64,000 bases of DNA from Microbacterium terregens (GTDB lineage Bacteria > Pseudomonadota > Alphaproteobacteria > Sphingomonadales > Sphingomonadaceae), in NCBI RefSeq assembly GCF_027922045.1, contig NZ_BSEX01000006.1, positions 664,120-728,119 on the forward strand, written 5' to 3'. The position numbers and the translations under genes are program-made. Shown piece by piece: positions 52,628-62,530 of the stretch (its first letter is position 1; every line of letters starts with the position of its first letter). Below the pieces are notes generated by a model, which searched no databases, was not told the DNA's origin, and saw nothing but the letters and a program-made list of their open reading frames with translations.

Positions 52628-53228
52628 CCTTGCGGCTGCCGACGCGGGGCTCGGTGCCGTCGAGCAACCGGCCCAAATTCTCGCGATGCTTCCACAGCGC
52701 CACCGCGGCCATTCCCAGCAGCAGCAGCACCAGGTCGAACTGCCCGAACCAGGCCGCGCTCACCGGTGCGGAGATGCAGGCGGTCATGCCCGCCACCGAG
52801 GAGATGCGCAGCAGCGCGAGCAGCCCCAACCACACGACCGCGAACACCAGCGCGCTCGGCCAGTGGAGCGCGAGCACCACGCCCAGCATCGTCGCGACGC
52901 CCTTGCCGCCGCGAAAGCCAAGCCAGACGGGATAGCAATGGCCCAGGAACGCAGCCCCCGCCGCGAAGGGGCCATGGCCGGGGAACAGCCATTCGGCCAG
53001 CACCACCGCGAGCGTGCCCTTGGCCGCGTCCAGCAGCAGCGTCGCCGCCGCCAGCCCTTTGCGCCCGGTGCGCAGCACGTTGGTCGCGCCGATGTTGCCC
53101 GATCCGATCGCCCGCAGGTCGCCCGCGCCGAACCACCGCGCGAGCAGCAGCCCGAACGGGATCGCGCCCAGCAGATAGCCAAGCAGCATTGCGCAAAGCG
53201 CCGGCGCCGATGAGAAGTCGGTTGGCAA
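52620..53228 (-). CDS. plsY: Glycerol-3-phosphate acyltransferase PlsY
   Basis: A 202-residue membrane enzyme that acylates glycerol-3-phosphate from acyl-phosphate. Family motifs: GAIPFGLLLARWFG, the SGNIGATNVLR block (IGSGNIGATNVLRTG), FRGGKGVATMLGV and ISSVAGM. Five membrane helices. The start is a TTG (53228); the first ATG is 13 codons later and would cut the first helix. It overlaps dprA by 8 nt, an arrangement common in alphaproteobacteria. Confidence 0.9.
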   Translation of the reverse strand: MPTDFSSAPALCAMLLGYLLGAIPFGLLLARWFGAGDLRAIGSGNIGATNVLRTGRKGLAAATLLLDAAKGTLAVVLAEWLFPGHGPFAAGAAFLGHCYPVWLGFRGGKGVATMLGVVLALHWPSALVFAVVWLGLLALLRISSVAGMTACISAPVSAAWFGQFDLVLLLLGMAAVALWKHRENLGRLLDGTEPRVGSRKGG

Positions 53229-53335
53229 GACTGATTTCGTACCCCTGTTGCCCCGACGCTAGGCGTTTCGGTATCGGGGCGCAACAACCTCGATCAAAGC
53301 GGGAACGTCTCTCCGCGCGCAAGGATCTGCCCCGC

Positions 53336-54133
53336 ATGCCCGACTCCCGCCCGATCCTGTTCTTCGATTCCGGCGTCGGCGGCCTGTCGGTGCTCGCCCC
53401 CACCCAGCGGCTGCTGCCCCGCGCGCCGATCGTCTACGCAGCCGACTCGGCAGGCTATCCCTATGGCACCCGCAGCGAGGCGGAGATCGCCGCACGCGTC
53501 CCGGCACTGCTCGGGCGGTTGGCAGAACGCTTTCATCCCCGGCTGATCGTGATCGCCTGCAACACCGCCTCCACCATCGCGCTGCCGGCGGTGCGCGCCG
53601 CGCTCGACCTGCCCGTGGTCGGCACCGTCCCGGCGATCAAGCCCGCGGCCGAGTTGAGCCGCACGCGCGTCATCGGCGTGCTCGGGACCGAGGCGACGGT
53701 GCGCCAGCCCTATGTCGACGATCTGGCCACCCGATTCGCCGCCGACTGCCGCGTCCTGCGCCACGGCTCGGCCGCGCTGGTCGCCCTTGCCGAGGCGCGA
53801 CTGCGCGGGGAGGAGGCGGAGGACGACGCCTACCGCGCCGTGCTCGCGGGCCTGCTCGACCAGCCCGACGGCGATCGGATCGACGTGATCGTCAACGCCT
53901 GCACCCACTTCCCGCTGGTTTCGGATCGGCTGGAGGCGGCAGCCGGGCGCCCGCTGCAGTTCGTCGACGGTGGAGAAGGCATCGCGCGGCGCATCGCCCA
54001 TCTGCTCGACGGCGCCGATTGGCCTCACACTTCGGGCGAAGGCACGGCCGTGTTCACCGGCGTGGACCCCGCGATCGAGTTGCTGCGGCCTGCGCTGGCG
54101 CGCTTCGGCTTGACCAGGATCAAATTGCTGTAA
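53336..54133 (+). CDS. murI: Glutamate racemase
   Basis: 265 residues. It makes D-glutamate for peptidoglycan. The two catalytic cysteines are in IACNTAS and VNACTHFPL; FFDSGVGGLSVL and DSAGYPYGTRS are family signatures. ATG at 53336; the upstream sequence CGCGCAAGGATCTG carries a modest AAGGAT site 9 nt off. It is divergent from plsY with 107 nt between. Confidence 0.92.
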   Translation: MPDSRPILFFDSGVGGLSVLAPTQRLLPRAPIVYAADSAGYPYGTRSEAEIAARVPALLGRLAERFHPRLIVIACNTASTIALPAVRAALDLPVVGTVPAIKPAAELSRTRVIGVLGTEATVRQPYVDDLATRFAADCRVLRHGSAALVALAEARLRGEEAEDDAYRAVLAGLLDQPDGDRIDVIVNACTHFPLVSDRLEAAAGRPLQFVDGGEGIARRIAHLLDGADWPHTSGEGTAVFTGVDPAIELLRPALARFGLTRIKLL

Positions 54134-54194
54134 TCGAACGCCCCGCTCGCTCTAAACGAGGCTTTGAGAGTAGAAAAACAAGGGTCCTGCCGCT

Positions 54195-55448
54195 ATGCAG
54201 ACCGGCATGTCCAGCGACGAAACCGTTCGCGCGGTCGATTACAGCCGCGTCTTCAACCAAGCGATCGACAGGCTCCATGCCGAGGGGCGCTACCGCGTCT
54301 TCATCGACATTTTGCGCAACAAGGGCATGTTCCCCAACGCGCGCTGCTTCGCCGGGCATAACGGGCCCAAGCCGATCACGGTGTGGTGCTCCAACGACTA
54401 TCTGGCGATGGGGCAGCACCCCAAGGTGATCGCCGCGATGGAAGAGGCGCTGCACGACGTCGGCGCTGGCTCCGGCGGCACCCGCAACATCGGTGGCAAC
54501 ACCCATTATCACATCGACCTCGAAAGCGAGCTGGCCGACCTGCACGGCAAGGAAGGCGCGCTGCTGTTCACCAGCGGCTATGTCTCCAACGAGGCGACGC
54601 TGGCGACCCTCGCCAAGGTGCTGCCGGGCTGCATCATCTTTTCCGACGAGCTCAACCACGCCTCGATGATCGCGGGCATCCGCAACTCGGGCTGCGAGAA
54701 GCGCGTCTTCCGCCACAACGACCTCGAGCACCTCGAAGAGCTGCTGGCCGAGTCGGATCCGCAGGCGCCCAAGCTGATCGCGTTCGAAAGCGTCTATTCG
54801 ATGGACGCCGACATCGCGCCGATCGCCGAAATCTGCGACCTCGCCGACAAGTACAACGCCCTGACCTATCTCGACGAGGTCCATGCCGTCGGCATGTACG
54901 GCGCACGCGGCGGCGGCATTTCGGAGCGGGACGGCGTCGCCGATCGCCTCAACATCATCGAAGGCACGCTCGGCAAGGCTTTCGGCGTGATGGGCGGCTA
55001 TATCGCGGCCGATCGCACGATCATCGACGTGATCCGCAGCTATGCGCCTGGCTTCATCTTCACGACCTCGCTGTCGCCGGTGCTGGTCGCAGGCGCCCTC
55101 GCGAGCGTCCGCCACCTGAAGGCATCGTCAGCCGAGCGCGAGGGCCAGCAGGTCGCTGCCGCCAAGCTCAAGGCGATGTTCCGCGACGCCGGCCTGCCGG
55201 TGATGGATTCGACCACGCACATCGTGCCGCTGATGGTCGGCGATCCGGTCAAGGCCAAGCGCGTCAGCGACATCCTGCTCGCCGAATACGGCGTCTACGT
55301 GCAGCCGATCAATTTCCCGACTGTGCCCCGCGGCACCGAGCGCCTGCGCTTCACCCCCGGCCCCGCCCATGACGAGTCGATGATGCGCGAACTCACCGAG
55401 GCGCTGGTCGAGATCTGGGGCCGCCTGGAAATGCGCCGCGCCGCCTGA
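54195..55448 (+). CDS. hemA: 5-aminolevulinate synthase
   Basis: A 417-residue PLP enzyme of the alpha-oxoamine synthase family: glycine plus succinyl-CoA to ALA, the C4 route of alphaproteobacteria. [52 protein letters not shown], and the PLP lysine in [14 protein letters not shown] identify it. The TPGPAHDE close is typical. Start either 54195 or 54207 (MSSDE). It is followed by a REP palindrome pair and convergent with ribF. Confidence 0.93.
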   Translation: MQTGMSSDETVRAVDYSRVFNQAIDRLHAEGRYRVFIDILRNKGMFPNARCFAGHNGPKPITVWCSNDYLAMGQHPKVIAAMEEALHDVGAGSGGTRNIGGNTHYHIDLESELADLHGKEGALLFTSGYVSNEATLATLAKVLPGCIIFSDELNHASMIAGIRNSGCEKRVFRHNDLEHLEELLAESDPQAPKLIAFESVYSMDADIAPIAEICDLADKYNALTYLDEVHAVGMYGARGGGISERDGVADRLNIIEGTLGKAFGVMGGYIAADRTIIDVIRSYAPGFIFTTSLSPVLVAGALASVRHLKASSAEREGQQVAAAKLKAMFRDAGLPVMDSTTHIVPLMVGDPVKAKRVSDILLAEYGVYVQPINFPTVPRGTERLRFTPGPAHDESMMRELTEALVEIWGRLEMRRAA

Positions 55449-55455
55449 CATCTGT

Positions 55456-55534
55456 GTGCTCCTGCGCAGGCAGGAGCCCAGGGCAGCAAAGCGCAACGGC
55501 GGATACCTCTAGGCTCCTGCCTCCGCAGGAGCAC
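55456..55534. repeat. REP-like palindrome pair C/D
   Basis: Copy C at 55456-55483 (GTGCTCCTGCGCAGGCAGGA then GCCCAGGG) and an inverted, slightly shorter copy D at 55511-55534, separated by 27 nt. It fills the gap between the convergent hemA and ribF stop codons. Copies differ from the 40.3-kb pair by C-to-T and G-to-A changes in both arms, so that pairing is kept. Confidence 0.8.
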
Positions 55535-55542
55535 GGTGCGCG

Positions 55543-56481
55543 CTATGGGCGCGCCGTCCCCGCAAGCACCGCCCGCGCGTCCTCGCAATCGCGCGCGATC
55601 TGCGCCTTGAGCGCATCCAGCCCGTCGAACCGCCACTCCGGCCGCAGATACTCGATCAGGTCGACCTCGATCCGCTGCCCATACAGGTCCCCGGAGAAGT
55701 CGAAGAAATGCGGCTCGAGCAGCTCCAGCGGCGGTTCGATCATCGGCCGGATGCCCAGGTTCGCGACGCCGTCGAGCACGCGCCCATCGGCCAGCCGCCC
55801 GCGCACCGCATAGATGCCATAGGCCGGGCGCAGATAGCTCCCGAGCGTCAGATTGGCGGTCGGGAAGCCCAGCTCCCGCCCCAGCCGCGCGCCCGGCTCT
55901 ACCATGCCCTGGATCGCGAACGGCCGGGTCAGCAGCGCCGCGGCCTCCGCCGGCCTGCCCGCCTCCAACAGCGCGCGGATGCGGCTCGACGAGACCGGCT
56001 CGCCCCCCTCCTCGACCGGCGCCACCGTGTCGACCGAAAACCCCTGCGCCGCGCCCAGCGCCGCCAGCACCGCGACATTGCCATCGCGTCCCTTGCCGAA
56101 GGTGAAATCGGCGCCCGTCACCACGCCGCCGATCCCCGCCAGCCCGCGCAGCCGCTCCTCCACGAACGCCGCGGCCGACAGGCTCGCAAGCGCGGCATCG
56201 AACCGGAACACCAGCATTGCATCGGCGCCGGCGTCGGCGAACAGCCGCTCGCGCTGATCGAGCGTCGTCAGCCGGAACGGGGCGGCATCAGGCCGGAAGT
56301 GGCGGATCGGATGCGGGTCGAACGTCGCGACGATCGCGGGTCGTCCCTCGGCATGCGCGCGCGTCACCCCCCGGCGCACCACCGCCTGGTGCCCGAGGTG
56401 GAAACCATCGAAATTGCCGAGCGCGACGATCCCGCCGCGCAACCCTGCGGGGACCGCCGAGCTGCCGTCCAGCCGCTCCAT
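55543..56481 (-). CDS. ribF: Bifunctional riboflavin kinase/FAD synthetase
   Basis: 312 residues. The N-terminal nucleotidyltransferase half (1-180) has LGNFDGFHLGHQAVV, TFDPHPIRHFRP and TGADFTFGKGRDG. The C-terminal flavokinase half (185-312) has GRELGFPTANLTL, PAYGIYAVRGRL, VANLGIRPMIEP and FDFSGDLYGQRIEVDLIEYLRPE. It turns riboflavin into FMN and FAD. The region upstream of the ATG holds a single REP-like copy and the DHFR stop. Confidence 0.93.
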   Translation of the reverse strand: MERLDGSSAVPAGLRGGIVALGNFDGFHLGHQAVVRRGVTRAHAEGRPAIVATFDPHPIRHFRPDAAPFRLTTLDQRERLFADAGADAMLVFRFDAALASLSAAAFVEERLRGLAGIGGVVTGADFTFGKGRDGNVAVLAALGAAQGFSVDTVAPVEEGGEPVSSSRIRALLEAGRPAEAAALLTRPFAIQGMVEPGARLGRELGFPTANLTLGSYLRPAYGIYAVRGRLADGRVLDGVANLGIRPMIEPPLELLEPHFFDFSGDLYGQRIEVDLIEYLRPEWRFDGLDALKAQIARDCEDARAVLAGTARP

Positions 56482-56554
56482 GCCCCGCGCTATAGGGAAA
56501 GCGGGCGCGCAGGCAAACCATGCGCGTCACCGCAGGTCGCGCTCCAACTCTACC

Positions 56555-56582
56555 GTGCTCCTGCGCAGGCAGGAGCCCAGGG
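56555..56582 (+). repeat. REP-like palindrome copy E
   Basis: A single unit, identical in core to copy C at 55456 (GTGCTCCTGCGCAGGCAGGA then GCCCAGGG), in the 128-nt gap between ribF start and dihydrofolate reductase stop. It has no inverted partner. Confidence 0.8.
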
Positions 56583-56609
56583 CACCGGGCGCTACCGTCC
56601 GCGGCCTTG

Positions 56610-57077
56610 CTACCGCACCAGTGTTATAAAGCTGTACCCCGGCCGCTCGCCCTCAGCCGGAAAGTCCTCCCGCGCCACCTCGCGCCAGCCCTCGAACGCC
56701 GGCACCACCGCATCGCCATCAGGCGCAGCATGCACCTCGGTCAGCTCGATCCGGTCCGCATGCGGCAGGAACAGCGCGAACACCTCCGCTCCGCCGATCA
56801 CCGCCACCTCGCCATCGCCGGCCAGCGCCATCCCCGCCTCCGGATCATGCACCACCTCGGCACCCGGTGCATTCCAGCTGCGGTCGCGCGTCAGCACGAT
56901 GTGCCGCCGCCCCGGCAGGGGGCTCGGGAAGCTCTCGAACGTCTTCCTGCCCATCACCATCGGCTTGCCCATGGTGCCCGCCTTGAACCGCTTGAGGTCG
57001 GCCGGCAGGTGCCAGGGCAGCTGCCCGTCGCGTCCGATCACGCCATTGTCGGCCCGCGCCAGGTGGAAGACGATCAT
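56610..57077 (-). CDS. folA: Dihydrofolate reductase
   Basis: A 155-residue enzyme that regenerates tetrahydrofolate. [40 protein letters not shown] carries the substrate and NADPH sites in the expected order, in two parts, followed by RRHIVLTRD and [27 protein letters not shown]. The catalytic Asp follows LPWHLPA. It overlaps thyA by 4 nt (ATGA), the usual thyA-folA pairing. Confidence 0.93.
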   Translation of the reverse strand: MIVFHLARADNGVIGRDGQLPWHLPADLKRFKAGTMGKPMVMGRKTFESFPSPLPGRRHIVLTRDRSWNAPGAEVVHDPEAGMALAGDGEVAVIGGAEVFALFLPHADRIELTEVHAAPDGDAVVPAFEGWREVAREDFPAEGERPGYSFITLVR

Positions 57078-57868
57078 ACCGCGACCGGCGCCTTGATATG
57101 CGGCTGGGCGACATAGTCGTGGAGCACGAAGTCCTCCAGCTCGTAGCCGTCGATGCCGTCCGGCCGCCGCAGGATCTCCAGCCGCGGCAGCGCGGTGGGC
57201 GTGCGCGACAGCTGCTCGCGCGCCTGGTCGAGGTGGTTGAGGTAGAGGTGGCAGTCGCCGCCCGTCCACACGAACTCGCCGACCCCCAGCCCGCACTGGT
57301 CCGCCAGGATATGGGTCAGCAGCGCATAGCTCGCGATGTTGAACGGCACGCCCAGGAAGATGTCGGCCGAGCGCTGGTAGAGCTGCAGCGACAGCTTGCC
57401 GTTGGCGACATGGCACTGGAACAGGCAGTGGCAGGGCGCCAGCGCCATCGCCGGCAGGTCACCCGGATTCCAGGCCGAGACCACCATCCGCCGCGACGCC
57501 GGATTGCTTTTCAGCGTCGCGATCAGCTCGGCGATCTGGTCGAGGTGGCGGCCATCGGCCGTCTCCCAATCGCGCCACTGCTTGCCATAGACAGGGCCGA
57601 GGTCGCCCGATTCGTCCGCCCACTCGTCCCAGATGCTCACCTTGCGCTCCTGCAGCCAGCGCACATTGGTGTCGCCGCGCAGGAACCACAAAAGCTCGAC
57701 GATGATCGAGCGCAGGTGCAGCTTCTTGGTGGTGAGCACCGGAAAGCCCGCCGAAAGGTCGAAGCGCATCTGGTGGCCGAACACCGAACGGGTGCCGACG
57801 CCGGTGCGGTCCATCGTCTCCACGCCCGTGTCGAGCGCGCGCTGCATCAGGTCGAGATATTGCTGCAT
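57074..57868 (-). CDS. thyA: Thymidylate synthase
   Basis: 264 residues, the same length as the E. coli enzyme. Catalytic C146 in [27 protein letters not shown] (folate/phosphate site), [55 protein letters not shown]. It methylates dUMP to dTMP and gives dihydrofolate, which the overlapping folA product reduces. It follows the methyltransferase gene by 32 nt. Confidence 0.95.
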   Translation of the reverse strand: MQQYLDLMQRALDTGVETMDRTGVGTRSVFGHQMRFDLSAGFPVLTTKKLHLRSIIVELLWFLRGDTNVRWLQERKVSIWDEWADESGDLGPVYGKQWRDWETADGRHLDQIAELIATLKSNPASRRMVVSAWNPGDLPAMALAPCHCLFQCHVANGKLSLQLYQRSADIFLGVPFNIASYALLTHILADQCGLGVGEFVWTGGDCHLYLNHLDQAREQLSRTPTALPRLEILRRPDGIDGYELEDFVLHDYVAQPHIKAPVAV

Positions 57869-57900
57869 GCCGCCGGCGTAGCGGCTGCGCGTGCGGAAGC

Positions 57901-58686
57901 CTAGCCTGCCTTGGGCGCCGGCGGGTTCAGCCGGCACGGGCGGATCGCGCTCGGCTCCGGGCGCGGCCCCACCGCCTGGAAGGTCGCCAGATAGCCGCCC
58001 GCGGACGGCATCGGCCGCATCGACACCTGGCGATAGCCGACCGCCTCGAACTCGCAGCGCAGCAGCGCCGGCGGCGTGCCGTGGTTCTGCGTCGCACGGT
58101 TGGCATCCACCACCACGACCAGCCCGTCCGGGCGCAGCGAGGGCCGCAGGTGCCACAGGAACGCGTAAGGCTCGGCGATCTCATGGTACATGTGCACCAT
58201 CAGCACCCGGTCGAAGCTCGCCTCGGGCAGCCGCGGGTCGTCAGCCTTGCCCAGCCGCACGCTGACGTTGTCGAGCCGCTCGCGTGCCACGCGCTGCGCC
58301 AGGGCGTCGCGCACCTCGGGCACGATGTCCTCGGCCAGCACCCGGCCGTCCGGGCCGACCCGCTGGGTCAGGCGGATCGTGTAATAGCCCTCGCCCGCGC
58401 CGATGTCCGCGACCGTCATCCCCTTGGCGATGCCGGCGCCGTCCATCACTTCCTCGGCCTCGTTCAGCCGGTCGCGTGCTTCCTCGGTCGACCAGCGCGC
58501 GGACACGATGGTCGCCACCGGCCGGTCGGCCGCCGGAAAGTCGGACGCCTTCGCCTCGGACTTGCGCTCGGGCAGCTTGGGCTCGGTCGCGTCGCAGGCG
58601 CCCAGCAGCAGGGCGCACGCCGCCACCGCCGCCGCCCCGGCCCGTGCCGCGCGTCGCCTATCCAGCCCAGGCAAGACCCGCCCCAC
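57901..58686 (-). CDS. Lipoprotein-type class I SAM methyltransferase
   Basis: 261 residues. A lipoprotein signal ([18 protein letters not shown], lipobox LGAC with C31) precedes a class I methyltransferase fold: motif [31 protein letters not shown] (acidic end of strand 2), [13 protein letters not shown] (motif IV region) and [13 protein letters not shown] is not known to be available in the periplasm, so either the lipidation signal is not used or the domain has another ligand. GTG start 2 nt after the prfB stop; no ATG is suitable. Confidence 0.8.
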   Translation of the reverse strand: MGRVLPGLDRRRAARAGAAAVAACALLLGACDATEPKLPERKSEAKASDFPAADRPVATIVSARWSTEEARDRLNEAEEVMDGAGIAKGMTVADIGAGEGYYTIRLTQRVGPDGRVLAEDIVPEVRDALAQRVARERLDNVSVRLGKADDPRLPEASFDRVLMVHMYHEIAEPYAFLWHLRPSLRPDGLVVVVDANRATQNHGTPPALLRCEFEAVGYRQVSMRPMPSAGGYLATFQAVGPRPEPSAIRPCRLNPPAPKAG

Positions 58687-58688
58687 GA

Positions 58689-59816
58689 TCAGTCGACGTC
58701 CTCCACCTCGACCGTCTCGCCGGTCACGCGTTGCGACAGCGCCGCTGCCATGAACGGATCGAGCGCACCGTCGAGCACGTCGCCCGGCGCGGTCGAGGTC
58801 ACGCCCGTGCGCAGGTCCTTCACCAGCTGGTACGGCTGGAGGACGTAGGAACGGATCTGGTGGCCCCAGCCGATGTCCGTCTTGGTGGCATTCTGCGCGT
58901 TCGCCACCGCCTCGCGCTCGGCAAGCTCCCGCTCGTACAGGCGCGCGCGCAGCTGGTTGTACGCCTCGGCCTTGTTCTTGTGCTGCGAACGCTGGTTCTG
59001 GCACTGCACCACGATGCCGGTCGGCAGGTGGGTGATGCGCACCGCCGAATCGGTCGTGTTGATGTGCTGACCGCCCGCGCCCGACGCGCGATAGGTGTCG
59101 ATGCGCAGCTCGCTTTCGTTGATCTCGATGTCGATGTTGTCGTCGATCACCGGATAGACCCACACGCTCGAAAAGCTGGTGTGGCGCCGTGCCGCGCTGT
59201 CGTACGGGCTGATGCGCACCAGCCGGTGCACGCCGCTCTCGGTCTTGGCATAGCCATAGGCGTTCTCGCCCTTCACCAGCAGCGTCGCCGACTTGATGCC
59301 CGCCTGCTCGCCGGCATGATAGTCGATCAGCTCGACCTTCATGCCGCGCCGCTCGGCCCAGCGCGTGTACATGCGCTGCAGCATGCCCGCCCAGTCCTGG
59401 CTCTCGGTACCGCCGGCACCCGAGTTGATCTCGATATAGGTGTCGTTGGCGTCGGCCTCGCCCGACAGCAGCGCCTTTACCTTGTCCTGCTCGGCGCGTT
59501 CCGCCAGCTGGGCCAGGCTCTGCGTGCCCTCGTCCGCCATCTCGGCGTCGCCCTCGGCATCCGCCATCTCGATCAGCTCGACCGTGTCGGACAGCTCCGC
59601 CTCGATCGCACGGGTCGCGGTGATCGCCTCGTCCAGCCGCCGCCGCTCGCGCATCACTTCCTGCGCGGCCTTGGGGTCGTTCCACAGGCTCTGGTCCTCG
59701 ACGCGCGCGTTCAGCTCGTCCAGGCGGCGCAGCGCGCGGTCCCAGTCGAGGAAGCGGCGCAACAGCGCCAGCGCGTCGTTGATCTTGTCGACATGGGCTT
59801 GCGCTTCGGCGCGCAT
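58689..59816 (-). CDS. prfB: Peptide chain release factor 2
   Basis: 375 residues. GGQ loop in [20 protein letters not shown], the tripeptide region [15 protein letters not shown] (SPY here where E. coli has SPF), and [17 protein letters not shown]. It reads UAA and UGA. The GGAGAG 7 nt upstream selects the ATG at 59816 rather than one five codons earlier. The frame is continuous, so the +1 programmed frameshift of many bacteria is not present. Confidence 0.93.
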   Translation of the reverse strand: MRAEAQAHVDKINDALALLRRFLDWDRALRRLDELNARVEDQSLWNDPKAAQEVMRERRRLDEAITATRAIEAELSDTVELIEMADAEGDAEMADEGTQSLAQLAERAEQDKVKALLSGEADANDTYIEINSGAGGTESQDWAGMLQRMYTRWAERRGMKVELIDYHAGEQAGIKSATLLVKGENAYGYAKTESGVHRLVRISPYDSAARRHTSFSSVWVYPVIDDNIDIEINESELRIDTYRASGAGGQHINTTDSAVRITHLPTGIVVQCQNQRSQHKNKAEAYNQLRARLYERELAEREAVANAQNATKTDIGWGHQIRSYVLQPYQLVKDLRTGVTSTAPGDVLDGALDPFMAAALSQRVTGETVEVEDVD

Positions 59817-59895
59817 CGAAATTCTCTCCACCTTCGAAGATCCCGGATGAACCCGGGAATCTCGGGCCGCAAGGGCGGCGCTTCAATGTATCGTC

Positions 59896-59921
59896 AGAAA
59901 AGGAACTGCCGGCTCGGGCAG
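59896..59921 (-). terminator. Possible terminator after PBP1A gene
   Basis: On the minus strand CTGCC-CGAGCC-GGCAG forms a 5-bp stem 17 nt after the stop codon of the PBP gene, followed by TTCCTTTTC. A second inverted repeat, TCCCGG-N6-CCGGGA, lies at 59841-59858, in the prfB leader. The stem is short, so it may only weakly separate the two transcripts. Confidence 0.4.
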
Positions 59922-59938
59922 GATGGTCGTCCCCGCCC

Positions 59939-62449
59939 CTAGTAAATGCCGCCCTCCCTTTGCAAGAAATCGCTGTCCTGCGGTGCCGCCTGCGCCCGCG
60001 GCGCTGCCTTCTGCACCGGTGCCGCCCCTTCACCCTCGCGCGAACGGCGCGCGCGGCGGCGCGGTTCGCTCTCCGGCTTGAACGCTTCCCAGATCACCGA
60101 TGCCTTGGGATCGGTCGTCGGCCAGGCGCCATAGACCGGCTTGCCGCTCCCGCGGTCCACCCGCACCATGCGGATGCCGGCGGGCGCGGTGAACGGCAGC
60201 TTCTCCATGCCCTCGAACGCCTTGACCGCAAACGCCTTGAAGATCGGCGCCGCCAGCGTCCCGCCCTGCGCATAGCCGCCCAGGTTCCGGGGCGTGTCAT
60301 AGCCGATGTAGAGCCCGCCGATCATCTGCGGCGTGCCGCCCACGAACCACACGTCGGTCGGCCCGTTGTTGGTGCCGGTCTTGCCCATCATCGGCCGGTC
60401 GAGGTCGCGCAGCGTGACGGCGGTGCCGCGCTGGACCACACCCTCGGTGATGTGGACCATCTGGTAGGCGGTCAGCGGGTCGAGCAGCTGGCGCGAACGG
60501 ATCACCGGCCGCGGCATCGCCTTGCCGTCCCAATCGCGCGCATTGCAGCGGTCGCACGCGCGCCAGTCCTGCGGCCAGATCACCTTGCCATGGCGGTCCT
60601 GCACGAAGTCGATGACGCTCGGCTTCAGCGCGCGGCCATGGTTCACCAGGATCGAATAGGCGTTGACCATCCGCGCGACCGTCGTCTCGCCCGCGCCCAG
60701 CGCATAGGAGAGGTAGGACGGATAGCGCCCCTCGCTCACGCCCAGCCGCTGGATCAGGTCGGTGACGTTCGTCATGCCCGTCGCCGCCGCCGCGCGAACC
60801 GTCATCAGGTTACGCGACTGCTCGATGCCCCAGCGCATGGTGTGCGGGCCGGCATAGGAGCCGGAGAAGTTGCGGAAGCATTTGGTGCCCAGCCGCCCGC
60901 CCTGGTCGACGCAATAGGGCGCGTCGGCGATGATCGTCGCCGGGGTCATCCCCTTTTCCAGCGCGGCCGAATAGACGATCGGCTTGATCGTCGATCCCGG
61001 CTGGCGCTTTGCCTGGGTGGCGCGGTTGAACGCCTGCAGTCGCGAATCGAACCCGCCCTGCATCGCAAGGATACGCCCGGTGCGCGGCTCCTCGACCACC
61101 ATGCCGCCCGAGACGCGCGGCACGGAGCGGAGCGCGAAGTGCCCGCCCTCGGGCGCCACCGCGATAATGTCACCGGCCTTGAGCGCGCCAAAGGCAGCGC
61201 CGCCCTTGCCCCGCACCGGCATCTGCGCGGCCGAGCGCGGCAGCGTGCCCGTGCTGCCGTCGGCAAAGCCGATCACCGCCGAACCGCTGTCGCGCGACAC
61301 CACGATGCCGGCGCGCCAGTCGCTATAGTCCAGCCCGATATTGGTGTTCAGCAGCGCCTGCTGCCAGCGGTCGCCGTCGATCTCCACCTGGCGCACCGGC
61401 CCGGACCAGCCGCGGCCCGACTCGTAGCGGATCAGCCCGCGCCGCAGCGCGTCCTGGGCAAAGCCCTGCAGCCGCGGGTCGAGCGAGGTGCGCACCCACA
61501 GGCCGCCGGCATAGACACTGTGCGGCCCGTCCTTGTCGTTCTCGCCAAAGCGGCCGAGTAGCTGGCGGCGCACTTCCTCGATGAAATAGCCGCCGACGCG
61601 TTCGAACCGCGGCGTCTGGCGGGGCGTGGTGCCGAGCGGCTGGGCGACCGCACCGTCATGCTGTGCCTGGGTGATGAAGCCGTTGCGCAGCATCTCGCCC
61701 AGCACCCAGTTGCGCCGGGCAATGGCGCGGTCATAGCCGCGCTCGGGCGTGTAGTTGGACGGTCCCTTGGGCAGGATCGCCAGATACGCCATCTGCGCCA
61801 GCGACAGCTGCTCCAGGTCCTTGTCGAAATAGGCGTGGCTCGCCGCCTCGACGCCGAATGCGTTCCGGCCCAGCGCGATCTGGTTGAGGTAGAGCTCCAG
61901 GATCTGCTGCTTGGTCAGCACGTCCTCGATGCGATAGGCGAGAAACGCCTCCTTCGCCTTGCGGACGTAGCTCACCTCGTTGCTCAAGAGCAGGTTCTTG
62001 GCCACCTGCTGGGTGATGGTCGAGGCGCCGATCGGCCGCCCGTCGTTGCGCAGGTTGGTCAGCATCGCGCTGGCGATACCGGGATAGTCGACGCCGTGAT
62101 GCTCGAAGAAGGTGCGGTCCTCAGCGGCCAGGAAAGCCTTCACCAGCAGCGGCGGATATTCGGGATAGGACAGCTCGACCCGGCGCTCGCGGGCATAGCT
62201 ATGGATCGGCGTTCCCTCGATGCCGCGCACGTTGGTCGGCAGCGGCGGCTCGTAGCTGCGCAGCGCCTCCACCGACGGCAGCGTGCGGATCAGGAAGAAC
62301 CAGATCACCACCATCGCCAGGCCCGCCAGCAGCGCTGCCCAGGCGAGCAGGCGGAACCACCAGCGGCGCCGGATGCGGCGGAAGCGGGCGCGCCGGCCCT
62401 CGGGCGCGGGTTCGGGGCGGGCGGTCGCGGGATCGAAAGCGGCACTCAT
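59939..62449 (-). CDS. mrcA: Penicillin-binding protein 1A (bifunctional)
   Basis: 836 residues. A basic cytoplasmic start (RRARFRRIRRRWWFR), one membrane helix (LAWAALLAGLAMVVIWFFLI), then a glycosyltransferase domain with catalytic E110 in AAEDRTFFEHHGVD. An OB-like insert (about 330-445) follows, then the transpeptidase domain with S486-T-I-K489, S545-R-N547 and K690-T-G-T693. It polymerises and crosslinks peptidoglycan. ACDRCNARDW near 632 is a CxxC pair common in alphaproteobacterial PBP1A. Basic C-terminal tail. It is 81 nt after the amidase gene and probably cotranscribed. Confidence 0.94.
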   Translation of the reverse strand: MSAAFDPATARPEPAPEGRRARFRRIRRRWWFRLLAWAALLAGLAMVVIWFFLIRTLPSVEALRSYEPPLPTNVRGIEGTPIHSYARERRVELSYPEYPPLLVKAFLAAEDRTFFEHHGVDYPGIASAMLTNLRNDGRPIGASTITQQVAKNLLLSNEVSYVRKAKEAFLAYRIEDVLTKQQILELYLNQIALGRNAFGVEAASHAYFDKDLEQLSLAQMAYLAILPKGPSNYTPERGYDRAIARRNWVLGEMLRNGFITQAQHDGAVAQPLGTTPRQTPRFERVGGYFIEEVRRQLLGRFGENDKDGPHSVYAGGLWVRTSLDPRLQGFAQDALRRGLIRYESGRGWSGPVRQVEIDGDRWQQALLNTNIGLDYSDWRAGIVVSRDSGSAVIGFADGSTGTLPRSAAQMPVRGKGGAAFGALKAGDIIAVAPEGGHFALRSVPRVSGGMVVEEPRTGRILAMQGGFDSRLQAFNRATQAKRQPGSTIKPIVYSAALEKGMTPATIIADAPYCVDQGGRLGTKCFRNFSGSYAGPHTMRWGIEQSRNLMTVRAAAATGMTNVTDLIQRLGVSEGRYPSYLSYALGAGETTVARMVNAYSILVNHGRALKPSVIDFVQDRHGKVIWPQDWRACDRCNARDWDGKAMPRPVIRSRQLLDPLTAYQMVHITEGVVQRGTAVTLRDLDRPMMGKTGTNNGPTDVWFVGGTPQMIGGLYIGYDTPRNLGGYAQGGTLAAPIFKAFAVKAFEGMEKLPFTAPAGIRMVRVDRGSGKPVYGAWPTTDPKASVIWEAFKPESEPRRRARRSREGEGAAPVQKAAPRAQAAPQDSDFLQREGGIY

Positions 62450-62530
62450 CGGCCGCGCGATGTAGCAGGTTTGGACCGCCGTGCCAGCAGCTTGGCCGCG
62501 GGGCGACGGTCGACCCGTCCCGCCCGGGCG

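Noticed and set aside
58689..59816. Programmed +1 frameshift in prfB
   Set aside because: The frame is open from the start codon with no internal UGA near codon 26, so no frameshift is needed.
57901..60033. 710-codon ORF spanning methyltransferase and prfB
   Set aside because: The N-terminal 449 codons are an out-of-frame reading of prfB. The real gene starts at the GTG at 58686 after the prfB stop.
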